This document shows positions 1-9,777 of a DNA stretch of 64,000 bases, piece by piece (position 1 is the first letter of the stretch; each line of letters begins with the position of its first letter). The notes beneath the pieces were generated by a model. That model saw only the letters and a list, made by a program, of their open reading frames with translations, was not told the DNA's origin and ran no database searches. Made by a program: the position numbers and the translations under genes. Source of the DNA: Cyclobacteriaceae bacterium (GTDB lineage Bacteria; Bacteroidota; Bacteroidia; Cytophagales; Cyclobacteriaceae); assembly GCA_019638395.1 (NCBI GenBank), contig JAHBTX010000001.1:496001-560000 (forward strand). The letters are read 5' to 3'.

Positions 1-924
1 ATCAGAAAACTCCGTCATCATATTAGGTTTGGTTGTAAAACTACCCACACTCTTTAAGGTGGTTGTAATGGCTGCTGCCGAAGTAGTTGAGTTTACGTTG
101 TACGGATGCCAGGCAAACACGGGGCAGTTTGGATTATCTTTCAATACATTGGCAAAGGGCGGAAAGGTAGTTATGTCTTGCGATTCGGGCCCTACCATAA
201 CCGGAACATGGCTGCGCGATTTTATTTTATCATACACTTTATTAAAAGCTACATTATAACCCGGCAACACAGAGGTTTCGGTTATCGACCATTTGCTGGT
301 TGTCCAGCCAGGTGTGGTAAATGTGGGTTCGTTTTGAATACTGATGTAATCCGGATTAAACGGAGTATAATCTAAAATATCATTCCAGTATTCGGCAAAA
401 TCATCGTACATAAAACCATTCGCATTTTTCTTAAGTGCACCTTCCTGAAGTTTACCATTATCTTTTAATACAGCCGGTGGCCCCCACGAGCATAGTAGCA
501 CCTTCAAATTTGGGTTGCGGGTTTTTGCCAATTGATACAATTGGTTGGTAGCATCCCAGTGTGCTTTTGCATAATCATTATCGCCATTACTCGACATGTT
601 GGATACAGCTTTGTTGGTGGGATAGTTATCCGGATAATACCAGGTTTTGAAACGCACAATATCAATACCCAAATCGGTAAATAGCAGGTCGGAAATTTCG
701 TTTACTTTGTTGTTGGTAGTTAACCAATTGCTGTACCAGGTAAGTGCCCCACCAAAGCCAATCATTTCCTGTTTTTTATCCAGCAGATTAACGGTAATGG
801 CAATACTATCCGAAACAGGTGGAGGTGGTGTAACGGTAGTGGCCGGTTCGCCACCATCGCACGAAATCATTAAACTAATCACAACAAAACCTAATGCACA
901 TCCAATCGTTTTTACAACCTTCAT
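1..924 (-). CDS. GH30 family glycoside hydrolase lipoprotein (C-terminus cut by window edge)
   Basis: About 308 residues are visible and the frame runs open into position 1. The N-terminus is a lipoprotein signal (hydrophobic stretch ending SLMISC). The retaining GH30 fold is supported by IGFGGALTWYS near residue 55, SWGPPAVLKDNG, and ISIQNEP, whose Glu (about residue 199) should be the acid/base. NMMTEFSD right at the edge supplies the expected nucleophile Glu (about residue 305). Family members cleave beta-linked glycans such as beta-1,6-glucan, glucuronoxylan or glucosides; the subfamily cannot be fixed from the fragment. It is the last visible gene of the SusC/SusD locus, so it probably acts on the imported or surface-bound glycan. 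An in-frame ATG 21 bases upstream (945) is an alternative start. Confidence 0.85.
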   Translation of the reverse strand, partial: MKVVKTIGCALGFVVISLMISCDGGEPATTVTPPPPVSDSIAITVNLLDKKQEMIGFGGALTWYSNWLTTNNKVNEISDLLFTDLGIDIVRFKTWYYPDNYPTNKAVSNMSSNGDNDYAKAHWDATNQLYQLAKTRNPNLKVLLCSWGPPAVLKDNGKLQEGALKKNANGFMYDDFAEYWNDILDYTPFNPDYISIQNEPTFTTPGWTTSKWSITETSVLPGYNVAFNKVYDKIKSRSHVPVMVGPESQDITTFPPFANVLKDNPNCPVFAWHPYNVNSTTSAAAITTTLKSVGSFTTKPNMMTEFSD

Positions 925-1009
925 TTTCTCCAATTTTAAATTCATTCTACCCACATCATATCATTAAACCAGAAGGCCCAATTCATGAACCTTCTGGTTA
1001 GTTTATACA

Positions 1010-3007
1010 TCAATTCTTCAAACCTATTTCGTCATAATAAATAGTTACTGGCAAATTTGCATTATTATTTTTAAGACGAATTTCGCTAACAGCCGAAGTA
1101 TTTCCATTCATAGTAGCAATGGGCAATGCCACCTCGCTCCAACCTTGCGGAATGCTTAAATAGTTGTCCGCATCGTTATTTAACTGAACAATAAAGTTCT
1201 GTGCAGCCGAAGCATATACCCTAAAAGTAAGAGTTGTATAACCGCTCATATCAAATGCAGTTCCCCTTCCTATTTGAATAGCTCCATAGGTGTCGTTGTA
1301 AACAACTTTAATAGCTTTGGTACCTTTAAATACTTCCTCTTCGTTGGCAAAATCTTTTGATTGATGCCCCCAGCCATCCCATTGCTGCCAGCTATTCTTT
1401 AAACCATCATCGAATATATAATAATCTAATGGCGGAGGGCCCGCTGCGCCAAATCCAACCCGATCGGCATAGATTACTGAGGCCGGGGTACCTTCCACTT
1501 TTAAGGCAAATCTAACTACCTGGTTAAGGTTAGTGGTTGGATAAGCCGAAAGTGGTATTTGATATTCAGTCCATTTACCTTCTTCTAAAACTACAGCATT
1601 ATAATCCGACCAGTTATCGTTTAGAATAGCAGCAACTTGCCTGCCTTGCGTACCAGGCCCACCAAATAATGCAAACGTAAATACCTGTTGCCCGCTTGCA
1701 TTAACTGGGGTAATACCACCAGCCGAAAGCCCACCAGCCGAAGTAGTTTGATACTTCCACGAAACCTCGCCTGAATAAAATTGTTCTGTACTGGCAGGAT
1801 TAGACACTACCGCATTCCAGCTCCAGTCGCCACCACCGGTAGCAATGGTTTCGTCATAAAGTGTAATGGGTAAGGGTGGTGGGCCAGGTGCCGGAACCCT
1901 AACCGTTACACCCAGATTACCCGCAAAACCATGAATGGTTTTATAAGTAATGCCACCCGATTTTGTTCCTTCCGGAATGGCTACAACAATTTGAGTAGCC
2001 GAATGATTTATAAATGCACTTGCCTGAACTGTACCATAAACAGGCAAACCCAATTCGGCAACTAAATCAAGATCGGTACCCGTTATAGTAAGGTTGCCCG
2101 TTCCGGGAATAACCGGTGAGGGAGTAGCCGTTGTTGCCGTAGGCAAAATTATTACCAGCTCATTAGCCGTAACTACAGATACTGGTGATTGCTGCTTTAA
2201 GGTAAGTTTACCTTTTAAGGTTGTAGCGGGCACAGCTAATTTTATTTCGGTTGCCGTGTGGTTTGTAAACGCATTTTTTAAAACTTCTGCCCCACCCTCA
2301 AATACAACTGAGGTAATTAAATCCAAGTTGGTACCAGATATTGTTAAGCTACCCGTATGCCGGATAGATGCGGGAGTAAGTGCTGTTACAGTAGGAACTG
2401 TAACAATCAGTTGTTCCTGCGAACCAAAAGTAAGCGGTTTGGTTCCTCCGGTGGCAAACAAAATAAACCCGGTTTGAGCTTGCATCGGCACCGTAACCAC
2501 CAGTTCGGTTAGCGTTTGGCTTACAAAGTTCTCCTTGGTGATTTTAAGGTCGCTCGGAAAAGTAACCTCTTCAATCCAGTTAAGCTTACTTCCGCGAATC
2601 GTAATGTTGCTTCCGGGTTTTACTTCGGGTGTAATGCTGGTTATCTCAACCGGTACTTCAAAATTCAGTATCGTTTTACTCTCTATGTCGCCTTGTGGCG
2701 TTTTTAAAATTACTTTACCCGCTTCAGCCGCTTCGGGCACGGTAATATTTATTCGGTCTGATTTTACTGAGTTAAACGCACTTCGTGGAATGTCAACCGC
2801 AGGCTGAAAAACGATAGCCGATACTTTGTCTAAGTTTTGTCCAAAGAACGTAATCTCATCGCCATGATGAACGCCCGCTGGCCCAAAGTTTATCAGCACA
2901 ATTTCACCCGAAGTTTCTTCATCATCACAAGAAGAAATCAACGCAAGTCCTGCTACCACAAAAAGTATAACCAGGATTTTTATTTTAGTTAATACACTAT
3001 TTTTCAT
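1010..3007 (-). CDS. Multi-IPT/TIG surface glycan-binding lipoprotein
   Basis: 665 residues. A type II signal peptide ends at LALISSC (Cys about 27) followed by acidic DDEE, typical of surface-exported Bacteroidota lipoproteins. Four Ig-like IPT/TIG modules follow (roughly 35-380), each with a phrase like ITSITPEVKPGSNITIRGSKL. The C-terminal half holds two beta-sandwich modules that look like carbohydrate-binding domains: one around 385-520, the other from DYYIFDDGLKNSWQQWDGWG to the end, rich in Trp and Asn. It sits 12 bases downstream of another glycan-binding protein and upstream of the GH30 gene, so it is probably an outer-surface binding subunit of the locus (SGBP/SusE-F position). The ligand is not evident. 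Confidence 0.8.
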   Translation of the reverse strand: MKNSVLTKIKILVILFVVAGLALISSCDDEETSGEIVLINFGPAGVHHGDEITFFGQNLDKVSAIVFQPAVDIPRSAFNSVKSDRINITVPEAAEAGKVILKTPQGDIESKTILNFEVPVEITSITPEVKPGSNITIRGSKLNWIEEVTFPSDLKITKENFVSQTLTELVVTVPMQAQTGFILFATGGTKPLTFGSQEQLIVTVPTVTALTPASIRHTGSLTISGTNLDLITSVVFEGGAEVLKNAFTNHTATEIKLAVPATTLKGKLTLKQQSPVSVVTANELVIILPTATTATPSPVIPGTGNLTITGTDLDLVAELGLPVYGTVQASAFINHSATQIVVAIPEGTKSGGITYKTIHGFAGNLGVTVRVPAPGPPPLPITLYDETIATGGGDWSWNAVVSNPASTEQFYSGEVSWKYQTTSAGGLSAGGITPVNASGQQVFTFALFGGPGTQGRQVAAILNDNWSDYNAVVLEEGKWTEYQIPLSAYPTTNLNQVVRFALKVEGTPASVIYADRVGFGAAGPPPLDYYIFDDGLKNSWQQWDGWGHQSKDFANEEEVFKGTKAIKVVYNDTYGAIQIGRGTAFDMSGYTTLTFRVYASAAQNFIVQLNNDADNYLSIPQGWSEVALPIATMNGNTSAVSEIRLKNNNANLPVTIYYDEIGLKN

Positions 3008-3019
3008 TTCTCAACTTGG

Positions 3020-4273
3020 TTAAGGTTTAACAAAGCGGATGTTGTCGATATGAAACTCCACCGCGTTGCCGGTATTCTCAGGCGACCCCAACAGCCAGGT
3101 ACTAAACGACCCCGCTGCTGTTTCAACAAATTTTTGCCCGGGTGTATATACTACGTTGTTAGGTGCACCCATAAAGTATTGAAACTCCGTAAGCGGAATT
3201 ACTACTGTTATCCAACTTCCATTGGTAGTAACTTCGGCACCGGTTGCTGCCCATGGTCCCCAAATGCCGCGTGCGTTTAATGAGTTGCTCCAAATTTCCT
3301 GATTGCTGCCACTGTGTGTAGGCGTAGATAAACAAAGGTTTAAATAGCCGCCATACCATTTAACAATCTTGGCTTCAAACTTTAGCACATAATCTCTGTA
3401 CGAATTAGGGTAAAGCGGATAAAAATTTTCGGTACGACCTGCAGGGCCTCCCCAAAACTCCATACACAAAGGCGATTCGGCCGGAGCGCCTGGTCCCTCA
3501 TCGCGTTGGTTGGCTGCTATGTTACCGCGCACTACTAAGTAATTACCATCAATGGGGTTATTGGTATTTTCGCGCATGCCTATGCGCCAGCCATTGGCCA
3601 CCTTATCATCAAAGTTTAGAATGATGTTTCGGCTATCCCAAATGTGAAAGGTAGATTCAGCCATTCCAAAATTGGTAGCTAAGGTTAATGGCCCTTCGGT
3701 TGCAGTAGCGGGTACGGTTACTTCCACCCGGTTTTGGGTTACAGAGACTACTTCACCCATAGCACCACCTGCAAACGTTACGGTTACAGGCTCAAAGAAA
3801 TAGTTACCATTGATAACCAGGTTTTCGCCAGGCTGCGGCCATTCGTTGCGTGCGTTGGTAAGTACCGGAGGCGGAATTGAAACTTTAAACGGATGTTTTA
3901 AGGTATCATTTTTTGAATTGACCAGGTACAACGTATTGGTTACCTTGTTGGGTGCAAAACTGGGTACGTTTACCAGAATTGTTTTATTGGTTACCCAGGT
4001 AGGTATGATAACAGCTTTCTTATCGTTAAACCAAATTTCGCGCGTACCACCCAGGTTTTTACCCACTATGGCAATGCCTGCGCCCAGCGATGCACTAACC
4101 AGAAGGGAATCGGAACTGGCAGGGTTGGTTAATCGGATGTAATCTACAACCGGTGCACCCGCAGGGGTTTCGATATTCATTCCATCCCCGTTTTCTTCGC
4201 AGGAGGTTAACAGCACGGTGCTCCACATCATACACCCGGCCAATGAACCTGCTATGTATTTATAAATTTTCAT
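3020..4273 (-). CDS. Surface glycan-binding protein (SGBP-B-like lipoprotein)
   Basis: 417 residues with a lipoprotein signal (TVLLTSC, then EENGDG). Two IPT-like Ig modules cover roughly residues 40-215 (for example PVLTNARNEWPQPGENLVI). The C-terminal domain beginning near NIILNFDDKVANGWRIGMRE resembles the xyloglucan-binding-type domain of Bacteroides SGBP-B proteins, with many exposed aromatics (FWGGPAGRTENFYPLYPNSY, IWGPWAATG). It lies directly after susD in the same operon, the usual place for an SGBP. Role inferred: captures glycan at the cell surface for the SusCD complex. The family is fairly clear; the substrate is not. Confidence 0.82.
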   Translation of the reverse strand: MKIYKYIAGSLAGCMMWSTVLLTSCEENGDGMNIETPAGAPVVDYIRLTNPASSDSLLVSASLGAGIAIVGKNLGGTREIWFNDKKAVIIPTWVTNKTILVNVPSFAPNKVTNTLYLVNSKNDTLKHPFKVSIPPPVLTNARNEWPQPGENLVINGNYFFEPVTVTFAGGAMGEVVSVTQNRVEVTVPATATEGPLTLATNFGMAESTFHIWDSRNIILNFDDKVANGWRIGMRENTNNPIDGNYLVVRGNIAANQRDEGPGAPAESPLCMEFWGGPAGRTENFYPLYPNSYRDYVLKFEAKIVKWYGGYLNLCLSTPTHSGSNQEIWSNSLNARGIWGPWAATGAEVTTNGSWITVVIPLTEFQYFMGAPNNVVYTPGQKFVETAAGSFSTWLLGSPENTGNAVEFHIDNIRFVKP

Positions 4274-4309
4274 CTGTAAATAATTTATTGTTTAATATCG
4301 ATGTAAGCC

Positions 4310-6022
4310 TTAATCGAACTGATACTCTACAGCTGGCTGTTCGGCACGCAACAAAGGGTTGTTCACTACTTCAATACCTGGAATAGGAAGGTTCATTTTT
4401 GTTGCTGTAAATGTTACAAACGGATCGGTATTTACGGCACCGCCCGAACCAATACCACCGGCAGGAACAACTTCGTAGCCGGCCGGATCATTCTCCAGAT
4501 TATCATTTTCATTAATCCGGAAGTAGCGATCGGTGCGACCCTGGCTGTTGAGATAAGCCAATGCTTCGGAGGCGTTGCGATAATATCTTCGTTTTACATC
4601 TAACCAGGCAATGCCTTCCAATCCAAATTCTACTCTCCGTTCGTTAAACAAATCAACATAAGTCATGTTGCCATCGGCTGGTGGATTTAAACCGGCACGC
4701 GCGCGCACTGCCAGGTAAGCCGCATAACCGGGGCCGGATGTTAACGATGCACCACTACCTAACAGCGCTTCAGCATAAAGCAGGTAAACATCGGCCAGGC
4801 GCAGCATGTAAATATCAAGAGGTGAGTCTTGGTTAGAGATCACATACCCATGATCATCCACATTACCTACTACATACTTTTTTAAGCTGTTTAAGGTGGG
4901 TGTTGATCCCTCTATTTGCGCACCTGTTGCATCGCGCGAAACAATCTGATAGGTATAGCCTCCGGTTTTAGTAGCCAGGTAATTATATACATCGCCACTT
5001 TGCATATAAATAGCCCTTCTGCGATTATCGGTTCGGCCTTCGGCATTTGCCTGGAGGGTATTTAAAAAACTTACCGACATGCATTTACCTCCACCCCAAG
5101 CCTGCGCATCGCCTGTTATGCGCGAGTGGCGGGCAAAGCGTGCCTGGCGGCTGCTTCCAAAGCCCCAGCCTCCATTTATAAATTGCAACCCAAAAAGAAT
5201 TTCAGGATTGTGCTCGTTGGCTATTTTAAACATGTCTTCATAATTGTTATAAAGACTTAACCCACTGTTGTTGATTACATCGGCTGCATAGTTGGCTGCT
5301 GTTGTAAAATCGGTTGGCGAACCAATTGTACCTCCGCCTACGCTACGCTGCCCAAGCGTTACATGTAGTTTTGCAAGCATGCCTTTTGCTGCCCAGGATG
5401 TTACGCGGCCTGCTGCATCGGTTGGAGGTAAATTTTCGGCCGCAAAAACCAGGTCCCTTCTGATAAACTCATAAACACTTGCCAGTGTATTTTTAGGAAG
5501 CTGCAAATTACCCGTAGCAACTTTTTCGGCTGGCCTTTCAATAATGGGTACTTCGCCCCAATACTCCACCAGCAAAAAATAAGCAAAGCCTCTAAAAAAT
5601 CTTGCTTCGCCCAGGCCAGCATTAATTACGTTTTGACTTACACCATAGCCCGATGCGATGGTTGGCATATCATCAATTATCAGGTTGGCATAAGAAATTA
5701 CATCGTATAAACCTTGCCAGCCATCGCCAATGTGCGAGTTGTTTTCGTTATACGAGAGGTAAAAGAATTGCCCTTCCTGATCCCAGTTGTGATGCATATC
5801 GCCCGCCATTAAATCGCCAGCAGCCCAGCTAAACACATCGTTAAAACCAAACCAGGGTCGGCCGTACATGGCAGCTGTTGATTGGCGAATTTCGCCCGGG
5901 GTGCGATACCACCCGTTTACCGTTGCCTGATCTTCAGGAACAAACTCCAGGAAATCGTTAGAGCACGCTACCATAATGATGGTTAGCGTTGTAATAGAGC
6001 AATATTTAAAATACTTTTTCAT
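4310..6022 (-). CDS. SusD/RagB-family outer-membrane nutrient-binding lipoprotein
   Basis: 570 residues with lipobox MVAC near residue 20. SusD-family signatures run the full length: N-terminal SNDFLEFVPEDQATVNGWY, the TPR-like core with EARFFRGFAYFLLVEYWGEVPII, and the C-terminal blocks LRLADVYLLYAEALLGSG, VRARAGLNPP and FNERRVEFGLEGIAWLDVKR. SusD proteins form the hinged lid over the SusC barrel and bind oligosaccharides. The start lies 22 bases after the susC stop, so the pair is co-transcribed. Length is normal for the family. Confidence 0.95.
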   Translation of the reverse strand: MKKYFKYCSITTLTIIMVACSNDFLEFVPEDQATVNGWYRTPGEIRQSTAAMYGRPWFGFNDVFSWAAGDLMAGDMHHNWDQEGQFFYLSYNENNSHIGDGWQGLYDVISYANLIIDDMPTIASGYGVSQNVINAGLGEARFFRGFAYFLLVEYWGEVPIIERPAEKVATGNLQLPKNTLASVYEFIRRDLVFAAENLPPTDAAGRVTSWAAKGMLAKLHVTLGQRSVGGGTIGSPTDFTTAANYAADVINNSGLSLYNNYEDMFKIANEHNPEILFGLQFINGGWGFGSSRQARFARHSRITGDAQAWGGGKCMSVSFLNTLQANAEGRTDNRRRAIYMQSGDVYNYLATKTGGYTYQIVSRDATGAQIEGSTPTLNSLKKYVVGNVDDHGYVISNQDSPLDIYMLRLADVYLLYAEALLGSGASLTSGPGYAAYLAVRARAGLNPPADGNMTYVDLFNERRVEFGLEGIAWLDVKRRYYRNASEALAYLNSQGRTDRYFRINENDNLENDPAGYEVVPAGGIGSGGAVNTDPFVTFTATKMNLPIPGIEVVNNPLLRAEQPAVEYQFD

Positions 6023-6044
6023 ATGCTTTCAATTCTTGCTTTTA

Positions 6045-9000
6045 TTAGAAGTCTATGTTTACACCAATTGTATATACACGCGGAGCCGGATAGCGCCCCA
6101 TATCTACATTGCGCTGCAATGAGCTTTGGTTGAAAGCTCCAACCTGCGGGTCTAAACCTTTATAGCGGGTAAAAGTGGCTGCGTTTTGAATGTTAGCATA
6201 TACCTGCGCACGCGACATTCTGGCCTTTTGAACCAGTGTTGCAGGCAGTGTATAGGATAGTTTTATGTTCTGAAGGCGTACGTAGGTACCGTCTTCAATC
6301 CACCGGGTTGACATGTAGTGGTTAAAATTTTCGCCACCGTTATCAAAGCGTGGCATGGTAGCATTGGGATTTACCAACTCCACGTCTTCAATGTTATTAA
6401 AATCAACACCGCCTGGTTTTAATTGTACCCGTGCCCGATTTAATACCGACATTGATTGGTTATCAAAATTTCCAATCATCTGTTCGTTGCGCGTACGCGA
6501 AAAGTTAAGGATATCGCCACCCACTACTCCGGTAAAAAATACATTGAGCGAAAAAGGACCGTAATTAAATGTGTTATCAAACCCAAACTCAAAGTCGGGG
6601 TTGGGGTCGCCAATTACAGTTTGATCTTCGGTGGTAATTTTACCATCTCCATTCAAGTCTTTCCACTTAACATCGCCTAACCACAAGCCTGTGGTACGTT
6701 CAATTTTATTTACGTTGGGATTACCATCGGCTGGTATTTGTACTGCATGGGCCAGAATCTCTTCCTGCGAAGTGAATATGCCATCCATTACATAACCATA
6801 AAACTGCCCAACGGGAAAACCCGCGCGGGTCATAATAGCGGTTTGAAAACCTGAGTACCAATAGATGTTATTAAAGATGGCATTGCCTGCCATATCGGTA
6901 ACCCGGTTGCGGTTTAATGCAAAGTTGGCTTGGGTTGACCATCTGAATTTGGTTTTATCTACGTTAATGGTGGTAAGCGTAATCTCCAGCCCTTTGTTGG
7001 TCATGCTGCCCACGTTAGCCATAGGGCCGGCTACCTGTTCGCCAAATATGGCTGGCAGGTTAACCTGCAACAGCAGGTTGTCTGTTTTTTTCTGATACGC
7101 TTCAAATGCTAACTGTACCCTACCCGAAAACAATTCTGCATCCAAACCGAGGTTAACCATTTCGGTTGATTCCCACTTGATATCCGGATTGGAGTATGCG
7201 CTGTTAATAGCAGCAGGCCCAAAATACGAATTGAATGAATTGAGGGAGGAACCAAATGCGTAATTGCGTATCTCCTGATTACCCACATTACCCCAACTGG
7301 CACGTAGCTTCAGGCTGGTTAGGGTGTTGGTGTTTACGTTAGAAAAAAATTGTTCTTTGGTAATATTCCAGGCAGCCGATACCGAAGGGAAAAAGCCCCA
7401 CCGGTTGTTCGGGCCAAACCGCGATGAGCCATCTCTGCGTAAGGTTGCTTCCACAGAATAGCGATCGTCATACACATAATTAACCCGTGCAAACTGCGAT
7501 ACCAACGTATTCCAACCCTTGTAGCCTGTGTTAGGAATGTTGGAGATTTCTCCCTGGTTCATAACGGGAATATCGTTGGGCAACCCAACTTTAAAGGCAG
7601 TAAAACCTTCCCACTCGCTGCGGATTGCTTCGGTAAATAGCTGGCCGGCTATATCGTGTCTTCCAAAGGTGCGGGCATAGCGTATAGAGTTGGTCCAGTT
7701 ATAATAAAAGCTTTGGTCAACGCGCTGCGCAAACTGGCTGGTGTTGTTTACAAGTGTACCCCATTGAAAAGTAGGCATGAAAGCCTTGTTCATAGAGTTA
7801 CTGTAGTCAAGGCCCAAATCGGTTCTGAACGATAGATTCTTAATTAGCTGTACATCGGCAAAAAGATTGGTCATCACCCGGTTGTTCAGCAAGGTGTTGT
7901 TGCGCAACAAGGCAAGCCCAACGGGATTAAAGCTTACCTGCGATGATACGTTTTGTTGGTCGGGGCCGGCAAAGGTGCCATCGAAATTTCGCACCGGAAT
8001 GTGAGGAGCCATTTGTGCAGCTTGCGCAATTACACCATCGCCTCCATCGCTGGATATCATTCGTTCATTCTTCCGCGAAAGCGCAATGCTGGAACCTATC
8101 TTAATTCCTTCTTTTACTTTACTATCAATATTGGCCCGTAGTGTAAACCTGTCAAAATCGGAACCGATGATGATACCATCCTGTTTAAAAAACCCGCCTG
8201 AAACGGTGTATTGGGTACCTTCGCTACCTCCGGCTATTGATATATTATGGTTTTGCATGGGTGCCAACCGAAATACAGCATCCTGCCAATCGGTACCCCG
8301 TCCTAACAAGGTAGGATCGGCAAAATTAGGATTAGCCGCAATGGTAGAAACCTCTTGTGCTACTTCGTTATTGTAAGTTGCGTAAGTAGGAAGATCCATC
8401 ATATCGAAGGTTTTGTAAACCTCCTGTATGGCATAGTAACCATTGTAGCTTACTTTCGCCTCGCCTTTTTTTCCTCTTTTGGTAGTGATGATGATGACAC
8501 CATTGGCAGCCCGCGATCCGTAAATAGCGGTTGCAGCAGCATCTTTCAATACTTCAAAACTTTCGATGTCGGCCGGGTTTAACGAGGCCATTGGGTTACT
8601 GGCCGCGGCTTGTTGACCACCGGTACCTCCGGCCCAATCAAAGCCGGCAATACCTTGTGCACCACCGCCTACCTGCACACCATCTATTACATAGAGTGGT
8701 TCACTACTTTGTGTAAGCGAAGTTGTACCGCGTATGCGAATGGAAACAGCCCCACCTGGCTGGCCAGTGTTTTGTGTTACCTGCACCCCGGCAACCCGGC
8801 CTTGCAGCGCTTGGTCAACACTGGTTGTAACCGAGTTGCGCAGCGTTTCGCCACCAACTGACGATATAGCAGCGGTAAGGTCGCTCTTCTTTTGCGTACC
8901 ATACCCTACTACTACTATTTCCTGTAAAGCAGTAACATCCTCTTCCAGTTTTACAGTTATGTTGGTTCTATTTCCAACTGGTATTTCCTGGCTGGCATAG

Positions 9001-9251
9001 CCAATAAATGAAAACACCAATACATCCTGTGGCGATGCCTGAATGCTGAAGGCCCCGGTTGCATCGGTAGTAACTCCGGTTAGAGTGCCCTTCAGAATTA
9101 CATTTACTGCCGGCATGGTTGCACCGGAAGCATCTTTTACAACTCCGGTAACAAGAGACTTTTGTGCCTGTACCCCTGCACTGAGCAGTAACATACAGGC
9201 GAGCAAGCCGAACAGCCACGGTTTTTTCTTTAGTAAAAACGCTTTTTCCAT
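6045..9251 (-). CDS. SusC/RagA-family TonB-dependent outer-membrane transporter
   Basis: 1068 residues. A cleavable signal peptide ends near SAGVQAQ. Next comes a carboxypeptidase-regulatory-like domain (about 33-115, VTGVVKDASGATMPAVNVIL), a TonB-box region (EIVVVGYGTQKKSDLTAAIS), the plug domain (GRVAGVQVTQNTGQPGGAV, SEPLYVIDGV) and a long beta-barrel ending in a terminal Phe (YTIGVNIDF). Together with SusD it imports oligosaccharides across the outer membrane using TonB-ExbBD energy. It heads the main genes of the locus; only a 39-codon ORF lies between it and the predicted promoter. No anti-sigma/sigma pair or hybrid sensor is visible next to it, so the regulator is not in this window. 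Confidence 0.96.
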   Translation of the reverse strand: MEKAFLLKKKPWLFGLLACMLLLSAGVQAQKSLVTGVVKDASGATMPAVNVILKGTLTGVTTDATGAFSIQASPQDVLVFSFIGYASQEIPVGNRTNITVKLEEDVTALQEIVVVGYGTQKKSDLTAAISSVGGETLRNSVTTSVDQALQGRVAGVQVTQNTGQPGGAVSIRIRGTTSLTQSSEPLYVIDGVQVGGGAQGIAGFDWAGGTGGQQAAASNPMASLNPADIESFEVLKDAAATAIYGSRAANGVIIITTKRGKKGEAKVSYNGYYAIQEVYKTFDMMDLPTYATYNNEVAQEVSTIAANPNFADPTLLGRGTDWQDAVFRLAPMQNHNISIAGGSEGTQYTVSGGFFKQDGIIIGSDFDRFTLRANIDSKVKEGIKIGSSIALSRKNERMISSDGGDGVIAQAAQMAPHIPVRNFDGTFAGPDQQNVSSQVSFNPVGLALLRNNTLLNNRVMTNLFADVQLIKNLSFRTDLGLDYSNSMNKAFMPTFQWGTLVNNTSQFAQRVDQSFYYNWTNSIRYARTFGRHDIAGQLFTEAIRSEWEGFTAFKVGLPNDIPVMNQGEISNIPNTGYKGWNTLVSQFARVNYVYDDRYSVEATLRRDGSSRFGPNNRWGFFPSVSAAWNITKEQFFSNVNTNTLTSLKLRASWGNVGNQEIRNYAFGSSLNSFNSYFGPAAINSAYSNPDIKWESTEMVNLGLDAELFSGRVQLAFEAYQKKTDNLLLQVNLPAIFGEQVAGPMANVGSMTNKGLEITLTTINVDKTKFRWSTQANFALNRNRVTDMAGNAIFNNIYWYSGFQTAIMTRAGFPVGQFYGYVMDGIFTSQEEILAHAVQIPADGNPNVNKIERTTGLWLGDVKWKDLNGDGKITTEDQTVIGDPNPDFEFGFDNTFNYGPFSLNVFFTGVVGGDILNFSRTRNEQMIGNFDNQSMSVLNRARVQLKPGGVDFNNIEDVELVNPNATMPRFDNGGENFNHYMSTRWIEDGTYVRLQNIKLSYTLPATLVQKARMSRAQVYANIQNAATFTRYKGLDPQVGAFNQSSLQRNVDMGRYPAPRVYTIGVNIDF

Positions 9252-9267
9252 AAGGTATTTTTTTGGG

Positions 9268-9387
9268 TTAATAGAGCAGTACCCGAATCAGTAAAAGAAA
9301 AACCAACACGGCACAAAGGGCAACGCCTATTTCCATTACCGTCAAAAAGCGTTCGTTACGAAGTAATTCGAATATTCGTTTGCGCAT
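9268..9387 (-). CDS. Small single-span membrane peptide (39 aa) upstream of susC
   Basis: An ATG-initiated 39-codon ORF ends 16 bases before the susC start on the same strand. The peptide begins with a basic head (MRKRIFELLRNERF), followed by a hydrophobic helix of about 19 residues (GVALCAVLVFLLLIRVLLY) up to the C-terminus, which gives an N-in single-span topology. It lies between the predicted promoter and susC, so it would be the first translated unit of the operon. I do not recognise a family. It could be a real small membrane protein tied to the transporter, a leader ORF that couples translation to susC, or chance; the clean charge/hydrophobic layout favours a real peptide. Confidence 0.5.
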   Translation of the reverse strand: MRKRIFELLRNERFLTVMEIGVALCAVLVFLLLIRVLLY

Positions 9388-9482
9388 GTTAGTAAGTCTG
9401 GCATACTGTTAGGGTTTTGCCAGTGGCAATTTGCGATCTACAGTATTCTAACAGGGTGGGTAAATCGCTCAAAAAAGGAGGG

Positions 9483-9513
9483 CAAACGTTTTCGGAATGT
9501 AAAAAACCACAAA
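9483..9513 (-). promoter_or_regulatory. Candidate promoter of the SusC/SusD locus
   Basis: Read on the minus strand, a TTTG (9513-9510) is followed after 19 bases by AACGTTTG (9490-9483), which resembles the Bacteroidota -33 TTTG / -7 TAnnTTTG promoter, although the TA of the -7 box is replaced by AA. Transcription would start near 9476 and leave a leader of about 90 bases before the 39-codon ORF. Confidence 0.3.
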
Positions 9514-9777
9514 CAATTGCATAAAATCGGACTTTTTACGAACCACCGACAGTGCCTGGGGTTAAAACGGGCTTACGCAGGTAGCTTAAAGGCCTGCATA
9601 AACTATAGCTAAAAAAACGGGTAGCAATGGTTGGTGTAGTTTCTGCAGCTATGGCTTTTCAACAAATCGCTTGTTGCCCTAATTGTAAGTTACAGGTGCA
9701 GCACACCAGCACGTGTCATCTTTAATTCCCTAATGGATTAATTACGACATGGCTGTTAACCGAAGCCGATGCTAATA

